Below are positions 52,715-62,171 of a DNA stretch of 64,000 nucleotides, piece after piece. The notes beneath the pieces were generated by a model. The model saw only the letters and a program-made list of their open reading frames with translations. It made no database searches and was not told where the DNA came from. The DNA comes from Longimicrobium sp. Its GTDB lineage: Bacteria > Gemmatimonadota > Gemmatimonadetes > Longimicrobiales > Longimicrobiaceae. The position numbers and the translations under genes are program-made. The stretch spans positions 36,576 through 100,575 of the forward strand of contig DASVQP010000068.1 of assembly GCA_036389135.1 (NCBI GenBank), read 5' to 3'. Numbering within the stretch: position 1 is the stretch's first letter; every line of letters begins with the position of its first letter.

Positions 52715-55102
52715 ATGCCTCGCATGTCTCGGTGCGCCTTCTGGGCAGCTCTTCCGGTCCTCCTGAGTGCGAAGGCGGCATCCTCACAGGTCGAATCGTC
52801 GCCGGATATCTTCTACCGCTCCCTCGCAAACGCAGTATGGAGCGCGGCTGGGGATCTGGAACTCTCCCTGTCGGCGGGGCACTGGCAGCAGAATGTAGGC
52901 GGCCGGCGGGTCCGCTGGCGGAACGACGCAAACACGGTTGCGCATCTCACCTTCGATTACCGGAACGGTGCGCTCGCGGGCGCCAAACTTCGCGTGCGAC
53001 CCGCGGCACATCTTTGGGCTGGGACCGGCGGCACATCGTTCTCAGTCGCCTTCGACTCCGCACGATACGATAACTACGGCCGCGTGGTCGAGTGGTGGGT
53101 ACGCCCGGACAACTTTAACGCGGATGTCGCCGCGAGTTATCCGACAATCCAGCAGGCGCTCGAGTTGAAAACGTCTCCGGGCGAGACGTTCATCGCACGT
53201 CCCTTCGCTCGTTTCGAGAACCCGCAACGGTGCGATGCAGGTTGGGGCGGGTGTGTCATGAACCGACCGATGGTTACAGAGGTGCGCTTTCGAAACCATG
53301 GCGCGGGCTCCGGGTTGGCGGTCGAGTTCAAACCCAACTCAACGATCTACTTCTCCCGGAGTGGTGGCGGGCGCTTTGACAACTTCGTGACTCTGCGCGC
53401 AGGAAGTGGCGTCACGTTCGACCACGTGCGCTACGACATGGCGACACGCGAGGTGCAGGGACACCTGCTGAACCTCACGCTCGACGCGCATGGCGGGGAG
53501 CTCAGCAGCACAGACCTACGGTTGATCATGCGTTCGGGCGCCGGCATCCGATTCAACGACGTGCGTTTCGCGCGCGACCCATCCGGCTCCTACATCAATG
53601 CTGACCTTGGGACTCTTGAGTTCGACGCGGGAACGGGGTCTCGCATTGGCCTGACGCGCGGCCACCAGAACAACTCCCATCTGAATTTGGAGAACGGGTC
53701 GCGTCTGACGCTCCACGGTTTCCAGCTAGGGGTGGACGACCGGCGCAGCACGAGGGTGCGCATCGGGGCGGGGAGCAACATTGCGCTCCAGATCCGTGGC
53801 GGCCAATTGGGCATAGGGCAGCGTGGCTTCTTGGCCCTTGGGACAGGATCGCTGAATGGGTCGCTAGACGGCTCGTGGGACTCGGTCGATCCGTCACCCG
53901 ACACCCAGTTGGGCGTGCGGCTGCTCGATGTCTCCGTCACCGGCGGTGTGCTCCCCATTAATGGGGAGACGACGTTGACGCTGACCGGCGGGCGGGCACA
54001 CTCGACGGATCTGCGCTTGGTCGGCCGCAATTTCGCAGGGGTGGTGGGAACCTTCGATGATCTCAACGTATCGGTTGAGGATCGGAGTACGTTTGGAGTG
54101 CCGGGTAGCTTCCGCGTGGTCACGAGGCCGGGCGCACAGATCGTGGCCGCGACGCCCAGCAAGCCGCTCCGGTTCGACGAAGGCTCCGGGCATCCTTCAG
54201 GTACACTTGCCTTGACGCTTCCGTACCGCCGATTTGAGCCGGCGCGGGGCCAGTCGGTCGTTCTCCGGGATGGGACCCTCCGCTTCGCGGTGACGCAAGA
54301 ACAGAATGGTGCAATCGCGGGTACCGACGGGAGCTTGGACGGAACACTAGAGGCGACCGCGGGTGGTACCGCGCTCACGATGAGGATGGAGTTGGACGAT
54401 ATGGCTCTGACCCGCCCGGCGGGGGGGGACGCGCAACTCGAAGCACGCGTGCGTGCGGTCGTGCAGCCGGGCTTTGTGATCGATGCGGTCACCCCGTGGG
54501 GTGGCGTCGTCGAGGACGTGAGTCTATACCCCGTTCACCTGACGACGCGTATTGCAAGCGCTACCCCGACGACTGAGGGTCGGCTCAAGGTTGTCCGGGG
54601 TGATGTCACCCTCGACTCGCTCGTACTCACCCCCACGATCACGCTAACCATCCCGGCGGGAAGCGGCGAGCATCCGGAATTCGACAACCCGAACAGCGCC
54701 AATGGCACCCATGGGCCAGACGAATTCAGGGGTTGGCAAGAGCTGATGGTGGTCGACAAACAATGCAACCTGCACATCTACCTTAAGCCGACGACCTACA
54801 GCGTACGCAGTCGCCTGGGCCTCTACATCCGCACCGGTGAGCTGGACGTCAAGCTCTCGGGTTTCCAGCCAGACCGGGGTATCGAATTTGGACGTGACGG
54901 CTGCGATCCAAGCCTTGCGCTGACCATCATCGGTGCGGTCGCGGGTGGGGCCGTGCTCGGACCCATCGGGGTGGCCGGGGGCGGTCTCCTCGGTCGACAC
55001 ATCGGCAATGACTTGAATGACCAGATCGACGCCACAATCGCGACCAAGATGGATGAGAAGATCAACGGCTTCAACAAGCGTTGGACGATACACGCACCCT
55101 GA
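52715..55102 (+). CDS. Large secreted protein with glycine-zipper segment
   Basis: 795 residues. A signal peptide (MSRCAFWAALPVLLSAKAAS) is followed by about 600 residues of repeated short strands rich in Gly, Ser and Asp (for example GSRIGLTRGHQNNSHLNLEN and GTLALTLPYRRFEPARGQ), suggesting a long beta-solenoid or AsmA/DUF-like repeat fold. A hydrophobic glycine-zipper segment lies near the end (LTIIGAVAGGAVLGPIGVAG, about 730-755). I do not recognise the family. Base composition is lower in GC than the core genes. Confidence 0.7.
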   Translation: MPRMSRCAFWAALPVLLSAKAASSQVESSPDIFYRSLANAVWSAAGDLELSLSAGHWQQNVGGRRVRWRNDANTVAHLTFDYRNGALAGAKLRVRPAAHLWAGTGGTSFSVAFDSARYDNYGRVVEWWVRPDNFNADVAASYPTIQQALELKTSPGETFIARPFARFENPQRCDAGWGGCVMNRPMVTEVRFRNHGAGSGLAVEFKPNSTIYFSRSGGGRFDNFVTLRAGSGVTFDHVRYDMATREVQGHLLNLTLDAHGGELSSTDLRLIMRSGAGIRFNDVRFARDPSGSYINADLGTLEFDAGTGSRIGLTRGHQNNSHLNLENGSRLTLHGFQLGVDDRRSTRVRIGAGSNIALQIRGGQLGIGQRGFLALGTGSLNGSLDGSWDSVDPSPDTQLGVRLLDVSVTGGVLPINGETTLTLTGGRAHSTDLRLVGRNFAGVVGTFDDLNVSVEDRSTFGVPGSFRVVTRPGAQIVAATPSKPLRFDEGSGHPSGTLALTLPYRRFEPARGQSVVLRDGTLRFAVTQEQNGAIAGTDGSLDGTLEATAGGTALTMRMELDDMALTRPAGGDAQLEARVRAVVQPGFVIDAVTPWGGVVEDVSLYPVHLTTRIASATPTTEGRLKVVRGDVTLDSLVLTPTITLTIPAGSGEHPEFDNPNSANGTHGPDEFRGWQELMVVDKQCNLHIYLKPTTYSVRSRLGLYIRTGELDVKLSGFQPDRGIEFGRDGCDPSLALTIIGAVAGGAVLGPIGVAGGGLLGRHIGNDLNDQIDATIATKMDEKINGFNKRWTIHAP

Positions 55103-55292
55103 ACTTCGGGTGATCCCACGCCCGCCCGAACTCGGGCGACGCTCGCTTGAACATATTCCAAGCGCCGTCGACCGAGCAGCGAAAACGCGGCGCTCCCCTG
55201 TTGCAATGCCGGGCTCCGACCGGCCGCTAAATGGCCACGGTCCCAGCCAGGCGTGATCCCCTGCGAGCGTCACTAGCTTCCTAGGAAGAACC

Positions 55293-55324
55293 AAGCCCCT
55301 CCTCGATCGGCTGAGGAGGGGCTT
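55293..55324. terminator. Intrinsic terminator
   Basis: AAGCCCCTCCTC (55293-55304) pairs with GAGGAGGGGCTT (55313-55324), 8-base loop. It can serve both strands: AA before and TT after. Confidence 0.7.
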
Positions 55325-55338
55325 CGTGTTGCTCCGCC

Positions 55339-55560
55339 TCACTTTTCGCGGGCGACGTACTCGAAGATCCGTCATCGGAACGGCTGGTCCAGTCGTTCGA
55401 AGTTGACGCGTCGCGCTACTCCGGCGTGTGGCTGAAGGCGAGGTGGTGCTCGTCTCCGAACTCGTCGCCTGCGAAGAGTATCGAGATCCCGACGGCGGCG
55501 AGTAGGCACACGAACGCCAGCTTGATCCGCTCCTCATGAGCGGACGCCCCGTTGTCTCCG
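55339..55560 (-). pseudogene. Fragment of a GH13 alpha-amylase-family gene
   Basis: Minus-strand translation gives EERIKLAFVCLLAAVGISIL then FAGDEFGDEHHLAF, the hallmark GIPxxxxGDEFG region of GH13 glycosidases, and after a stop and a frame change RVNFERLDQPFR and RIFEYVARE, which match the VNYDRL and RRVFEYVARL segments that follow it in these enzymes. Stops and a frameshift show it is dead. The rest of the gene is gone. Confidence 0.7.
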
Positions 55561-55907
55561 AGGAAGCGCAGGTGTCCTCCCCGCCGCTGCCGGTCCGGCA
55601 CGCCAGCGCCCATCGCATCTGTGCGTTGCACAGCCCGCGGAATTCTCTAGGGCGGTTCTGCACCGCCCCCGCCTCTTGCAATTCTGATGCGGCAGCGTGC
55701 CGGATCCGCCGGCGAGCACTCGAGCGCCAGAACGGAAACCCGTGCTTCACCGGAGGCCACGGTCAGGAGGCGAGACTGAGCCTATCGCCCGAAGGTAGCA
55801 CCGTTCTCCTTCTGGCGTGAACCGCACGGCGGAAAGCATTATTACGTGATACACGCCGGCGCATTCCGAATGCGGCCGCCGAATGTCCACACCTCCGCCG
55901 AGGCCGC
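55561..55907. other. Gap before the CHAT gene
   Basis: No gene is supported. GGGCGGT and ACCGCCC near 55650-55670 form a small hairpin. An AT-rich patch (GCATTATTACGTGATAC, about 55838-55854) may be part of the promoter of the CHAT gene but no -35 partner is clear. Confidence 0.4.
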
Positions 55908-58900
55908 ATGAGCGTACCCGATTCCGGCGCCACCGAACCGCCCCGAACTCTCGCCCAACAACTCGTGGAGGTCTACACCACGACTGGTGTGCAGTGGGGC
56001 GATGTGGATCTGGTCTTCTTCGGCAGGTCCGGTACACTGGCCCGGTTGAGTGAATACGCGGTGGTCCTCAAAAGACTTAATCGCGGGGGGCAGCGTATCT
56101 TCGAGAATGTCTGCATCATCTGGCCTACCCAAGACGAGGAAGTCGCAGCGCAGATCAGGAATCAGTTCGGCGAACTCCTCGCTGAAATGCGAGGAGGTCC
56201 TCTTTCAAGTGCCGAGGTCGACGTGGCATTTGAGGGAGTCCGTGTTGCGTTTCCAGACACACTGGAACTCGATTCACTGATCGAGGTCATGAATGGCGCA
56301 ACGTCCCGGAGCGCGTTTGTTGTGGCGCATGCGGCGTGGTATCGCGCTCCATCTATAACAGATGCTATTCTTGATCCTGCGTTTCCTGGTGACGTGTGGG
56401 CACTCCATCTACACGCGTTGCTTCTGAGGGCGACTGCAGTCGGATCCGCCTCGGAGTGCTACGTGCTCTTGGACACAGGGGAGGAGTTCTCCGTACGCGA
56501 CGAGCATCGTGATCTCTTGTTTTCGGTGGAGCGGACCGCCGTCCTAGTCGGGGGGGAGCCGTCTGTAGAGGAAGGCATCCGTCTCGATCACCAGCGCTGG
56601 CTCACGCTGGCGCGTAGCGGAGACCTGGAGGCGGCGCTGATCGAGGTGGATGCCCGGGAGGACCTTCCACAGAGTACCAAGACGCTGGTTCGACTCCAGC
56701 TCCTTGACGCCGCTGGCTTTCGGCGCATGGTCCGCGCTGAGCTCGACGCGGATCCTGATATCGCGACCGGGTTGGTCCCCGAGGCCGCGCTTCAGCTTGC
56801 CCGATTGGCCGAGAACGCCGATGCAGATGAGTTGGCGGCGCAGCTCGTGGCAGATGCCCTGGAACGGTTAGCCACCCGGCATTCCCTCGAACTTGCTCTA
56901 CAGATCGCCGAACGCGTCGATGACGCAGCCCTCGTGACAGCCGTGGAGACGCGGATCCGAGACTACTTCCCCCACTCTGATGCGCTCCTGCGCCGACGGG
57001 CCCGTTCTTTTGCGGTTGAGCAACGCTACGTCGAAGCGGCCGCACTGCTTCGGGGTGTTTCATCCCCTGAGACGGCGGAACTTGCAGATTTTTGGGAGTT
57101 CCTGGGCCAGCAGGCTGGAACCTCCGGTCCCGCAGACGCGGCCTGGATCATGGAGCAGGTTATCGAGCGATTCCCCAGTAGGGTTGACGAAGCGCACCGG
57201 TTCTGCTCTGAAAGGCTGATTGGCGAGGAGCGAGTGGATGAGGCGCTGCGGATTCTCGTTCAGGAACCCTCGCCGGGGTCGCCCGTGACCCGCCCACAGG
57301 AGTTCGCTGCGATCGATCTGATTCAGCGCGCGTCACTTCGAGGCTACCCGATACGTCCCGATGTGTTGGCATTCGCATTAGAGCGCGTCATCGGGCTTCT
57401 CGCAGCGCACCCCACCGACGAATCTGTTCGGTTTAAGGTGTTGCGGACACTCTCCCCGGAGTTTTTAGGCCTGCTAGGTACCAGCGCTCTGGCCGTGGTG
57501 ATGCTGTCCATCTCGGAGCGTCCCGTTGAAGTGCGTAGGCGCCGACGTCCTTTGCTGATGGGCGGTACGTCTGAGGATGAGTACCGCGGGCTCGTTCATA
57601 GCGCTACAAATTGGTACCACGCTGGGGTGCGCACCGCGTTTGGTACCCGAACATTTCCGGAGGACCTGCTCGAGATCCCTCCTGACCAGGCGCTCGCAGG
57701 TGTGGCCGTGCTCGCCGATGAGGTTGCACGACAGTTCGACGAATTTGAAGACCACGCTGCGCTCGTTTTCTATCTGGCACTGGCCACTGCTATCGCCCCG
57801 CTGACTTCCGAGCCAGACCAGGACCTGATCATTCTGCGGCAGGTGGCAATGCGTCTTACGCAGTCCGGCCAGATGCAGCTGGCGCGGGACTGGGCGGAGC
57901 AGATGCTCGCCCTTACCCACCGCCAAGGGCGGCGTGCTCGGTTGGCGTGGATGTCCTATGCAGAGGTGTACCATCGCAGCGGGAACGTTCAGGAGGGAAT
58001 GCTCGCGATCTGTTGTGCGATGGCCTCGTCGCCGGAGACCACCTGGGAAGACGTCTGGTACGAGCGCATGCTGATGTTTCGCCTACTTCGCGATGTTGAA
58101 CTCCTCGAGGACGCTCGCCCGCTCCTCGGGGACGCACGGCGCGCGCTACAGCACCTCGGCCTCGAGGAGCGTCAATCCATCCGGGTCGATACGGCGGAGC
58201 TCCAGATCGACACGATGGAATACAACCATGACAACACGCGTGACGAGGCGCGGCTGCTCGGGTTGATCGACCGGGGTACCGAGAACCTGCGTAGCGTGCT
58301 CTCCACCGCCGGCGAGCTTCCCCCGGCGACGGTGATGCTCGCATCGCTGCTGCAGATCGCCCGCCGGGAGGGACTTGCCGTCCCGCCGGAAACTTTCGAA
58401 GCGTTCGCCGATGCCCTCACCCGCCTGGGGCCCGGGCTCAGGGAAATTGCCGAGATGGTGGGGAGCACCGAACCGCAACTTGAGCAGCTTGTCGCAATCG
58501 CCAATCGGATACAGCCGGCACGGTACACCGAAGATATCGGAACCGACCTTCACCAGTTCGTCAGGCTGGCGCGCCGACTGCTGGCGAGCAATGCGGCACA
58601 AGATCCAGCGGCCGCCATTTACGCGATCGAGGCGCTCACGGACCATACCACCGCGCTACCCGGGCCGGAATCCCGCACGCGTCTCATCGACTCGGCCGCG
58701 GGCCCTGCAGAAGCCGCACGCGAGATTGCCAGGGATGGGCTTGGAGTCGTGATGATAGGAGTGGGCGAGAGGCGGTTGTACCGGGTGATCGTTGAGGACG
58801 GTGCGCTCGGGGATACCGTTGAAGAAACGGATGAAACCTTCTCGGTAGATCGCATCGGAGCCTGGTCCGTCGCTTACCCGTACGGGTACCATGAGGCCGC

Positions 58901-59693
58901 GTCGCAGGAGTTTTACACGACCACAGAGGGGATTGGGCTCAGCGCTCTGCCGGTGCGCGCCGTCGTAGTCGCGAGCACCCACCTGCAAGGCTTCCCGCCG
59001 AATCTGTTGCAGATTAGCGGCGAGCTGGCTGGGCGTGGGCACCGCGTCGCTGCAGCCCCATCGCTGACCTGGCTCCACGCCGCTCGGTCGAATCCATTTG
59101 TGGGTGACCGGCGCCGGCTCGCGTGGATTCCGGTTGGTAGCCGCGTAGAGCCCTTCCTAGCTCTGACGGTGCTTACCGACCTCCTGCGCCAGACGCTCGA
59201 AGAGCATGGGGTCGAGCTCTCAGAAGGTGCTGAGCCACCCGAGGGTGCAGCCGGGGCGGAGCTGGTGATCGTCGGAGCGCACGGGAGCGTCGCCGAGGAG
59301 AATCGATTCTTCAGGGTCCTCAGAGACGATGCCGATATGACGATAACGCCTGCGTCACTCTCAACCAGCATCGCTGGAGTAGGGACGGTGATCCTCTTTG
59401 TTTGTTCAGGTGGCAGACTCGACCACGATCCGACCGCGAGTGCGGTGCTCGGTCTGGCGAAGCGGCTTCTCGCCCGGGGGTGCCGCGCCGTCGTGGCCGC
59501 ACCCTGGCCGCTGGAGGTAGTGCTCCCGCACCAGTGGCTGCCTACATTCCTGCGCGAATGGGACAAGGGCGTGCCCGTGATCGACGCATGCTACGCAGCC
59601 AATACGGCGGTGCGTATCAGCTCGCAAGAGGATCCCAAGCGGTACCTGGCGATGACGGTGTACGGTGACCCTCTCATCACCAGAACGATGTAG
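55908..59693 (+). CDS. TPR-CHAT caspase-like protease
   Basis: 1261 residues. The last about 300 form a CHAT (caspase-like) peptidase domain with the catalytic His in VIVGAHGSVAEENRF (H1125) and Cys in VILFVCSGGRLDHDP (C1166), ending in AMTVYGDPLI as CHAT domains do. The central 700 residues are helical and TPR-like (for example ARDWAEQMLALTHRQGRR). The first about 160 residues form a separate domain (VDLVFFGRSGTLARLSEYAV). CHAT proteases are known in gene-encoded defence and cell-death pathways. No cognate substrate such as a gasdermin is adjacent. Confidence 0.85.
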   Translation: MSVPDSGATEPPRTLAQQLVEVYTTTGVQWGDVDLVFFGRSGTLARLSEYAVVLKRLNRGGQRIFENVCIIWPTQDEEVAAQIRNQFGELLAEMRGGPLSSAEVDVAFEGVRVAFPDTLELDSLIEVMNGATSRSAFVVAHAAWYRAPSITDAILDPAFPGDVWALHLHALLLRATAVGSASECYVLLDTGEEFSVRDEHRDLLFSVERTAVLVGGEPSVEEGIRLDHQRWLTLARSGDLEAALIEVDAREDLPQSTKTLVRLQLLDAAGFRRMVRAELDADPDIATGLVPEAALQLARLAENADADELAAQLVADALERLATRHSLELALQIAERVDDAALVTAVETRIRDYFPHSDALLRRRARSFAVEQRYVEAAALLRGVSSPETAELADFWEFLGQQAGTSGPADAAWIMEQVIERFPSRVDEAHRFCSERLIGEERVDEALRILVQEPSPGSPVTRPQEFAAIDLIQRASLRGYPIRPDVLAFALERVIGLLAAHPTDESVRFKVLRTLSPEFLGLLGTSALAVVMLSISERPVEVRRRRRPLLMGGTSEDEYRGLVHSATNWYHAGVRTAFGTRTFPEDLLEIPPDQALAGVAVLADEVARQFDEFEDHAALVFYLALATAIAPLTSEPDQDLIILRQVAMRLTQSGQMQLARDWAEQMLALTHRQGRRARLAWMSYAEVYHRSGNVQEGMLAICCAMASSPETTWEDVWYERMLMFRLLRDVELLEDARPLLGDARRALQHLGLEERQSIRVDTAELQIDTMEYNHDNTRDEARLLGLIDRGTENLRSVLSTAGELPPATVMLASLLQIARREGLAVPPETFEAFADALTRLGPGLREIAEMVGSTEPQLEQLVAIANRIQPARYTEDIGTDLHQFVRLARRLLASNAAQDPAAAIYAIEALTDHTTALPGPESRTRLIDSAAGPAEAAREIARDGLGVVMIGVGERRLYRVIVEDGALGDTVEETDETFSVDRIGAWSVAYPYGYHEAASQEFYTTTEGIGLSALPVRAVVVASTHLQGFPPNLLQISGELAGRGHRVAAAPSLTWLHAARSNPFVGDRRRLAWIPVGSRVEPFLALTVLTDLLRQTLEEHGVELSEGAEPPEGAAGAELVIVGAHGSVAEENRFFRVLRDDADMTITPASLSTSIAGVGTVILFVCSGGRLDHDPTASAVLGLAKRLLARGCRAVVAAPWPLEVVLPHQWLPTFLREWDKGVPVIDACYAANTAVRISSQEDPKRYLAMTVYGDPLITRTM

Positions 59694-59740
59694 GTACGCG
59701 GGTCGATGGCCCCACGCCGCGCGCTTACGGCCTGGGTAGT

Positions 59741-59777
59741 GGCCGCTCTCGCTCCCGTTAGGGGAGCGAGAGCGGCC
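59741..59777. terminator. Bidirectional hairpin between converging genes
   Basis: GGCCGCTCTCGCTCCC (59741-59756) pairs perfectly with 59762-59777. It separates the CHAT gene from the converging lipoprotein gene. Confidence 0.7.
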
Positions 59778-59783
59778 CCATGA

Positions 59784-61619
59784 CTACCGGGTTGGATCCC
59801 GATACCGCCAGTGCTGGTTGGCACCGCCCGTACAACGGAACAGCATCATGCGGGTACCGTTGCCCGTTGCTGCTCCACGTACGTCGATGCACAGGCCATT
59901 GATCCCCCGCAACTCACCGCTCGGTGTGAGATCCCACTGCTGGTTCGCGCGTCCGTGGCAATCCCAAACCTTTACAGGATCATAGACCTTCCCGTTGTGC
60001 CCGTCCACGCACATCCCATGGACCCGGAGCGTGCGATCCGGCATACGACGGAACCGCTGGTTCGCGAGCCCGCTCCCCAGGCAGTCCCAGAGATGCAGCT
60101 CCGTGCCCCGCGCACCGGAGGGCGCATCCATGCAGCGGCCGCCGGGGAGCATGGTGGCGACGCTCACGGCACTTCCGCCGATTCCGCCTAAGTCTTCACG
60201 CCACAGATGATTCTCCCCGGAGTGGCAAGTCCACGCGACGAGCTGCGCGCCGTTGTTGCGGGCATACTGGTCGATGTCCAGGCAGAGCGGGCGCCCCTGG
60301 GGGTCGCGCGCATCCCGAAGCTGCAGGTTTCCCGATGGTGAGAGCCCCCACCTCTGTTGCAGGCCCGGATGGCAATCGTGTACTACGATTGGGTCGCCGA
60401 CGCGTGCCTGCCACGCATCGAGGCACTTTTCGCCATGTACCTTGACCTGGCCCGTCTCGGGTACGTAGGCGAAGCGCTGGTTGTGATTGCCGGGAATGCA
60501 GTCCCACATGTGGACGCGTGAGCCGTTCGAGGCATAGGGCGCGTCCAGGCACTTGCCGGACATGAGGCTCACCAGCGCCATCGGCTGCAGCACGCGCACT
60601 GTGCTGTACTGGCTGTGCTCGCCGAACCACGCGTATCCGTCGCGGACCATTCGCCATTGGAAGGCGCGGACGCCCGGGGTCGTCGGCGCTCGGACGGGCA
60701 CACTGATCTCGGCTATCCCGTTGAACGGAATGCTTCCCCCGAGGCCCGCACGGCCCGTTCCCCAGGTCGCGTTGTTCTCGGGGCTCTGCGATCCCAGCCG
60801 ATAGGCGAGGCTCGGCTCCCAGGACTGCAGCCCGGTGTTCTGGAAGAGGACGACGACCAGGTACGCGCCCCCAGGCCACATGGTGGCCGGCAGCCCGCGA
60901 TAACCGTGGAAGCGTGCTCCATAGCCGACCGGACCCGCCAGGTACGACAACGGATCGACGGTCGTCGCCCGGTTGTTGGCCGTGGGGTCTGCCGCGGTGA
61001 GACGTCGGCCCGGCCGCACCTCGTAGTGGAGATGCGACCCCGTAGAGGTGCATCCCCCGCCTGTCACGTTGCCCAGTTTTCCGACTGGGTCTCCCTGGCG
61101 CACCCGCTGACCAACGGCGGGAGCGATCAGGTTGGTCATGTGCAGGAGGATATGGGTGTGCCCCCAGTCATCGAGGATAAACACGCCGCCGCAGTACCCG
61201 AGGTTGATCACGGTCCCGGATACGGGAGCATGCACCGGGGTACCGGTGTCGTCCCACCAAGCGAAGTCGAGACCCGCGTGGCCGTTCGATCCGCCGTCCG
61301 GCTTGTACCCCTGCGAGATCCCGGCGCGAGGACCGACGGCGCCGAACAAAACGTTCTGGAGCGAGGTGAGCGGGATGTAGCCACCCGATGCAAGGGAGTG
61401 GCGCGGCGCGAGGGCGGCCGCCGGGTCTGATCCGGCCGCAGCTCCTACCGGCGGGATCGTGGCGCCGTCGACCGTGAGGGTCGGCTGACGATCACACGCG
61501 ACCAGAAAGAGGGTGATGAGACTCGCACGCGCGACGTGCCATGCGCGTGAGGTCCACTGCCGGCGCACGCAGGCCAGCCGCGGATGGGTCAGTCGGGAGT
61601 GAAGTGCGTTGAGCGACAT
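59784..61619 (-). CDS. M23 peptidase with ricin-type lectin domains, lipoprotein
   Basis: From the ATG at 61619 (AAAGG upstream) the protein has 611 residues; an in-frame start at 61712 would add 31 unlikely residues. Signal with lipobox LVAC (ASLITLFLVACDRQ). An M23 lysostaphin-like domain has the Zn site in GHAGLDFAWWDDTGTPVHAP and SHLHYEVRPG. A central Ig-like domain follows (FQNTGLQSWEPSLAYRLGSQ). The C-terminal half is two ricin B-type beta-trefoils with repeated C-L-D and Q-x-W motifs (QRWGLS, QHWRYRD). Likely a wall- or glycan-binding hydrolase on the cell surface. Confidence 0.85.
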   Translation of the reverse strand: MSLNALHSRLTHPRLACVRRQWTSRAWHVARASLITLFLVACDRQPTLTVDGATIPPVGAAAGSDPAAALAPRHSLASGGYIPLTSLQNVLFGAVGPRAGISQGYKPDGGSNGHAGLDFAWWDDTGTPVHAPVSGTVINLGYCGGVFILDDWGHTHILLHMTNLIAPAVGQRVRQGDPVGKLGNVTGGGCTSTGSHLHYEVRPGRRLTAADPTANNRATTVDPLSYLAGPVGYGARFHGYRGLPATMWPGGAYLVVVLFQNTGLQSWEPSLAYRLGSQSPENNATWGTGRAGLGGSIPFNGIAEISVPVRAPTTPGVRAFQWRMVRDGYAWFGEHSQYSTVRVLQPMALVSLMSGKCLDAPYASNGSRVHMWDCIPGNHNQRFAYVPETGQVKVHGEKCLDAWQARVGDPIVVHDCHPGLQQRWGLSPSGNLQLRDARDPQGRPLCLDIDQYARNNGAQLVAWTCHSGENHLWREDLGGIGGSAVSVATMLPGGRCMDAPSGARGTELHLWDCLGSGLANQRFRRMPDRTLRVHGMCVDGHNGKVYDPVKVWDCHGRANQQWDLTPSGELRGINGLCIDVRGAATGNGTRMMLFRCTGGANQHWRYRDPTR

Positions 61620-62000
61620 GGATGCCTTTTTCGTTTTGTGTGTTGTCGGGTTGTGCCCGCGTGGCGAACACCGACGGCGCAGGCATGGCTGGACGGGAGA
61701 CGGACGTAGCACGCAGTACCCACGAGGGAGGTGCCGGAATCGACGAGCGCAGAAAATCGAGACATTCGGATACCTTAGGTTTCATAGCACGGAGGCCATC
61801 CCGTGGAAGCTCCGCCTTGCGAATGGGGCGGCTGTTTGGCCGTACACGGCAGCGTCAGGGTCCCATGATGAGGTCTCCCGGTTCGAACGTTGATGAACGA
61901 TAGGGTCGAAGAATACCACGGTCCTTGCAAAAAACCGGTTCGCGGCAGGGCTCACGGTCCCATGGGGCACCTCCTCTGAAGCCAGGTTGCTCGAGACGAC
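61620..62000. other. Non-coding gap upstream of the M23 lipoprotein gene
   Basis: No gene supported. On the minus strand AGGAGGTG precedes an ATG that reads only three codons. The distance from the terminator at 62001-62030 to the lipoprotein start is about 380 nt. Confidence 0.4.
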
Positions 62001-62030
62001 AAAAAGCCGCATACCTAAGGCGTATGCGGC
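62001..62030 (-). terminator. Intrinsic terminator, minus strand
   Basis: On the minus strand GCCGCATAC-GCCTTAG-GTATGCGGC, a perfect 9-bp stem, is followed by TTTTTG. Confidence 0.8.
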
Positions 62031-62074
62031 AAGAGCCCGGTCTGAGACCAGGTGTTTTCGTCGATCTGTCCCAC
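62015..62074 (-). CDS. Possible 19-codon leader peptide
   Basis: GGGAGGGAGG lies 6 bp before a GTG at 62074, which reads MGQIDENTWSQTGLLPHTP and stops at TAG in the loop of the terminator stem. An in-frame ATG at 62092 would add six residues. The stop position within the hairpin is typical of translation-coupled attenuators. Confidence 0.35.
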   Translation of the reverse strand: MGQIDENTWSQTGLLPHTP

Positions 62075-62137
62075 TCGGTGCCTCCCTCCCATCGCAAGCT
62101 CCCCGTTGGGGCCGTGCCACGGATCCGAGTCACAGTT

Positions 62138-62166
62138 AGTATACGTCGAGCTGCGGCCACGGTCAA
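62138..62166 (-). promoter_or_regulatory. Strong promoter, minus strand
   Basis: On the minus strand TTGACC (62166-62161), 17-bp spacer, TATACT (62143-62138). One of the best matches in the window. Confidence 0.7.
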
Positions 62167-62171
62167 GGAGT

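Larger units (their letters stand above)
62001..62131 (-). ncRNA. Possible small RNA or attenuated leader
   Basis: A strong promoter (62138-62166) predicts a start near 62131 and an intrinsic terminator ends at 62001, giving a transcript of about 130 nt. It contains a CCCC-AAC-GGGG hairpin, a CCTGGTC-TCA-GACCGGG hairpin and the terminator stem. A short reading frame with a strong ribosome-binding site ends in the terminator loop, so it may be a leader with attenuation of the M23 lipoprotein gene rather than a free RNA. Confidence 0.45.
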
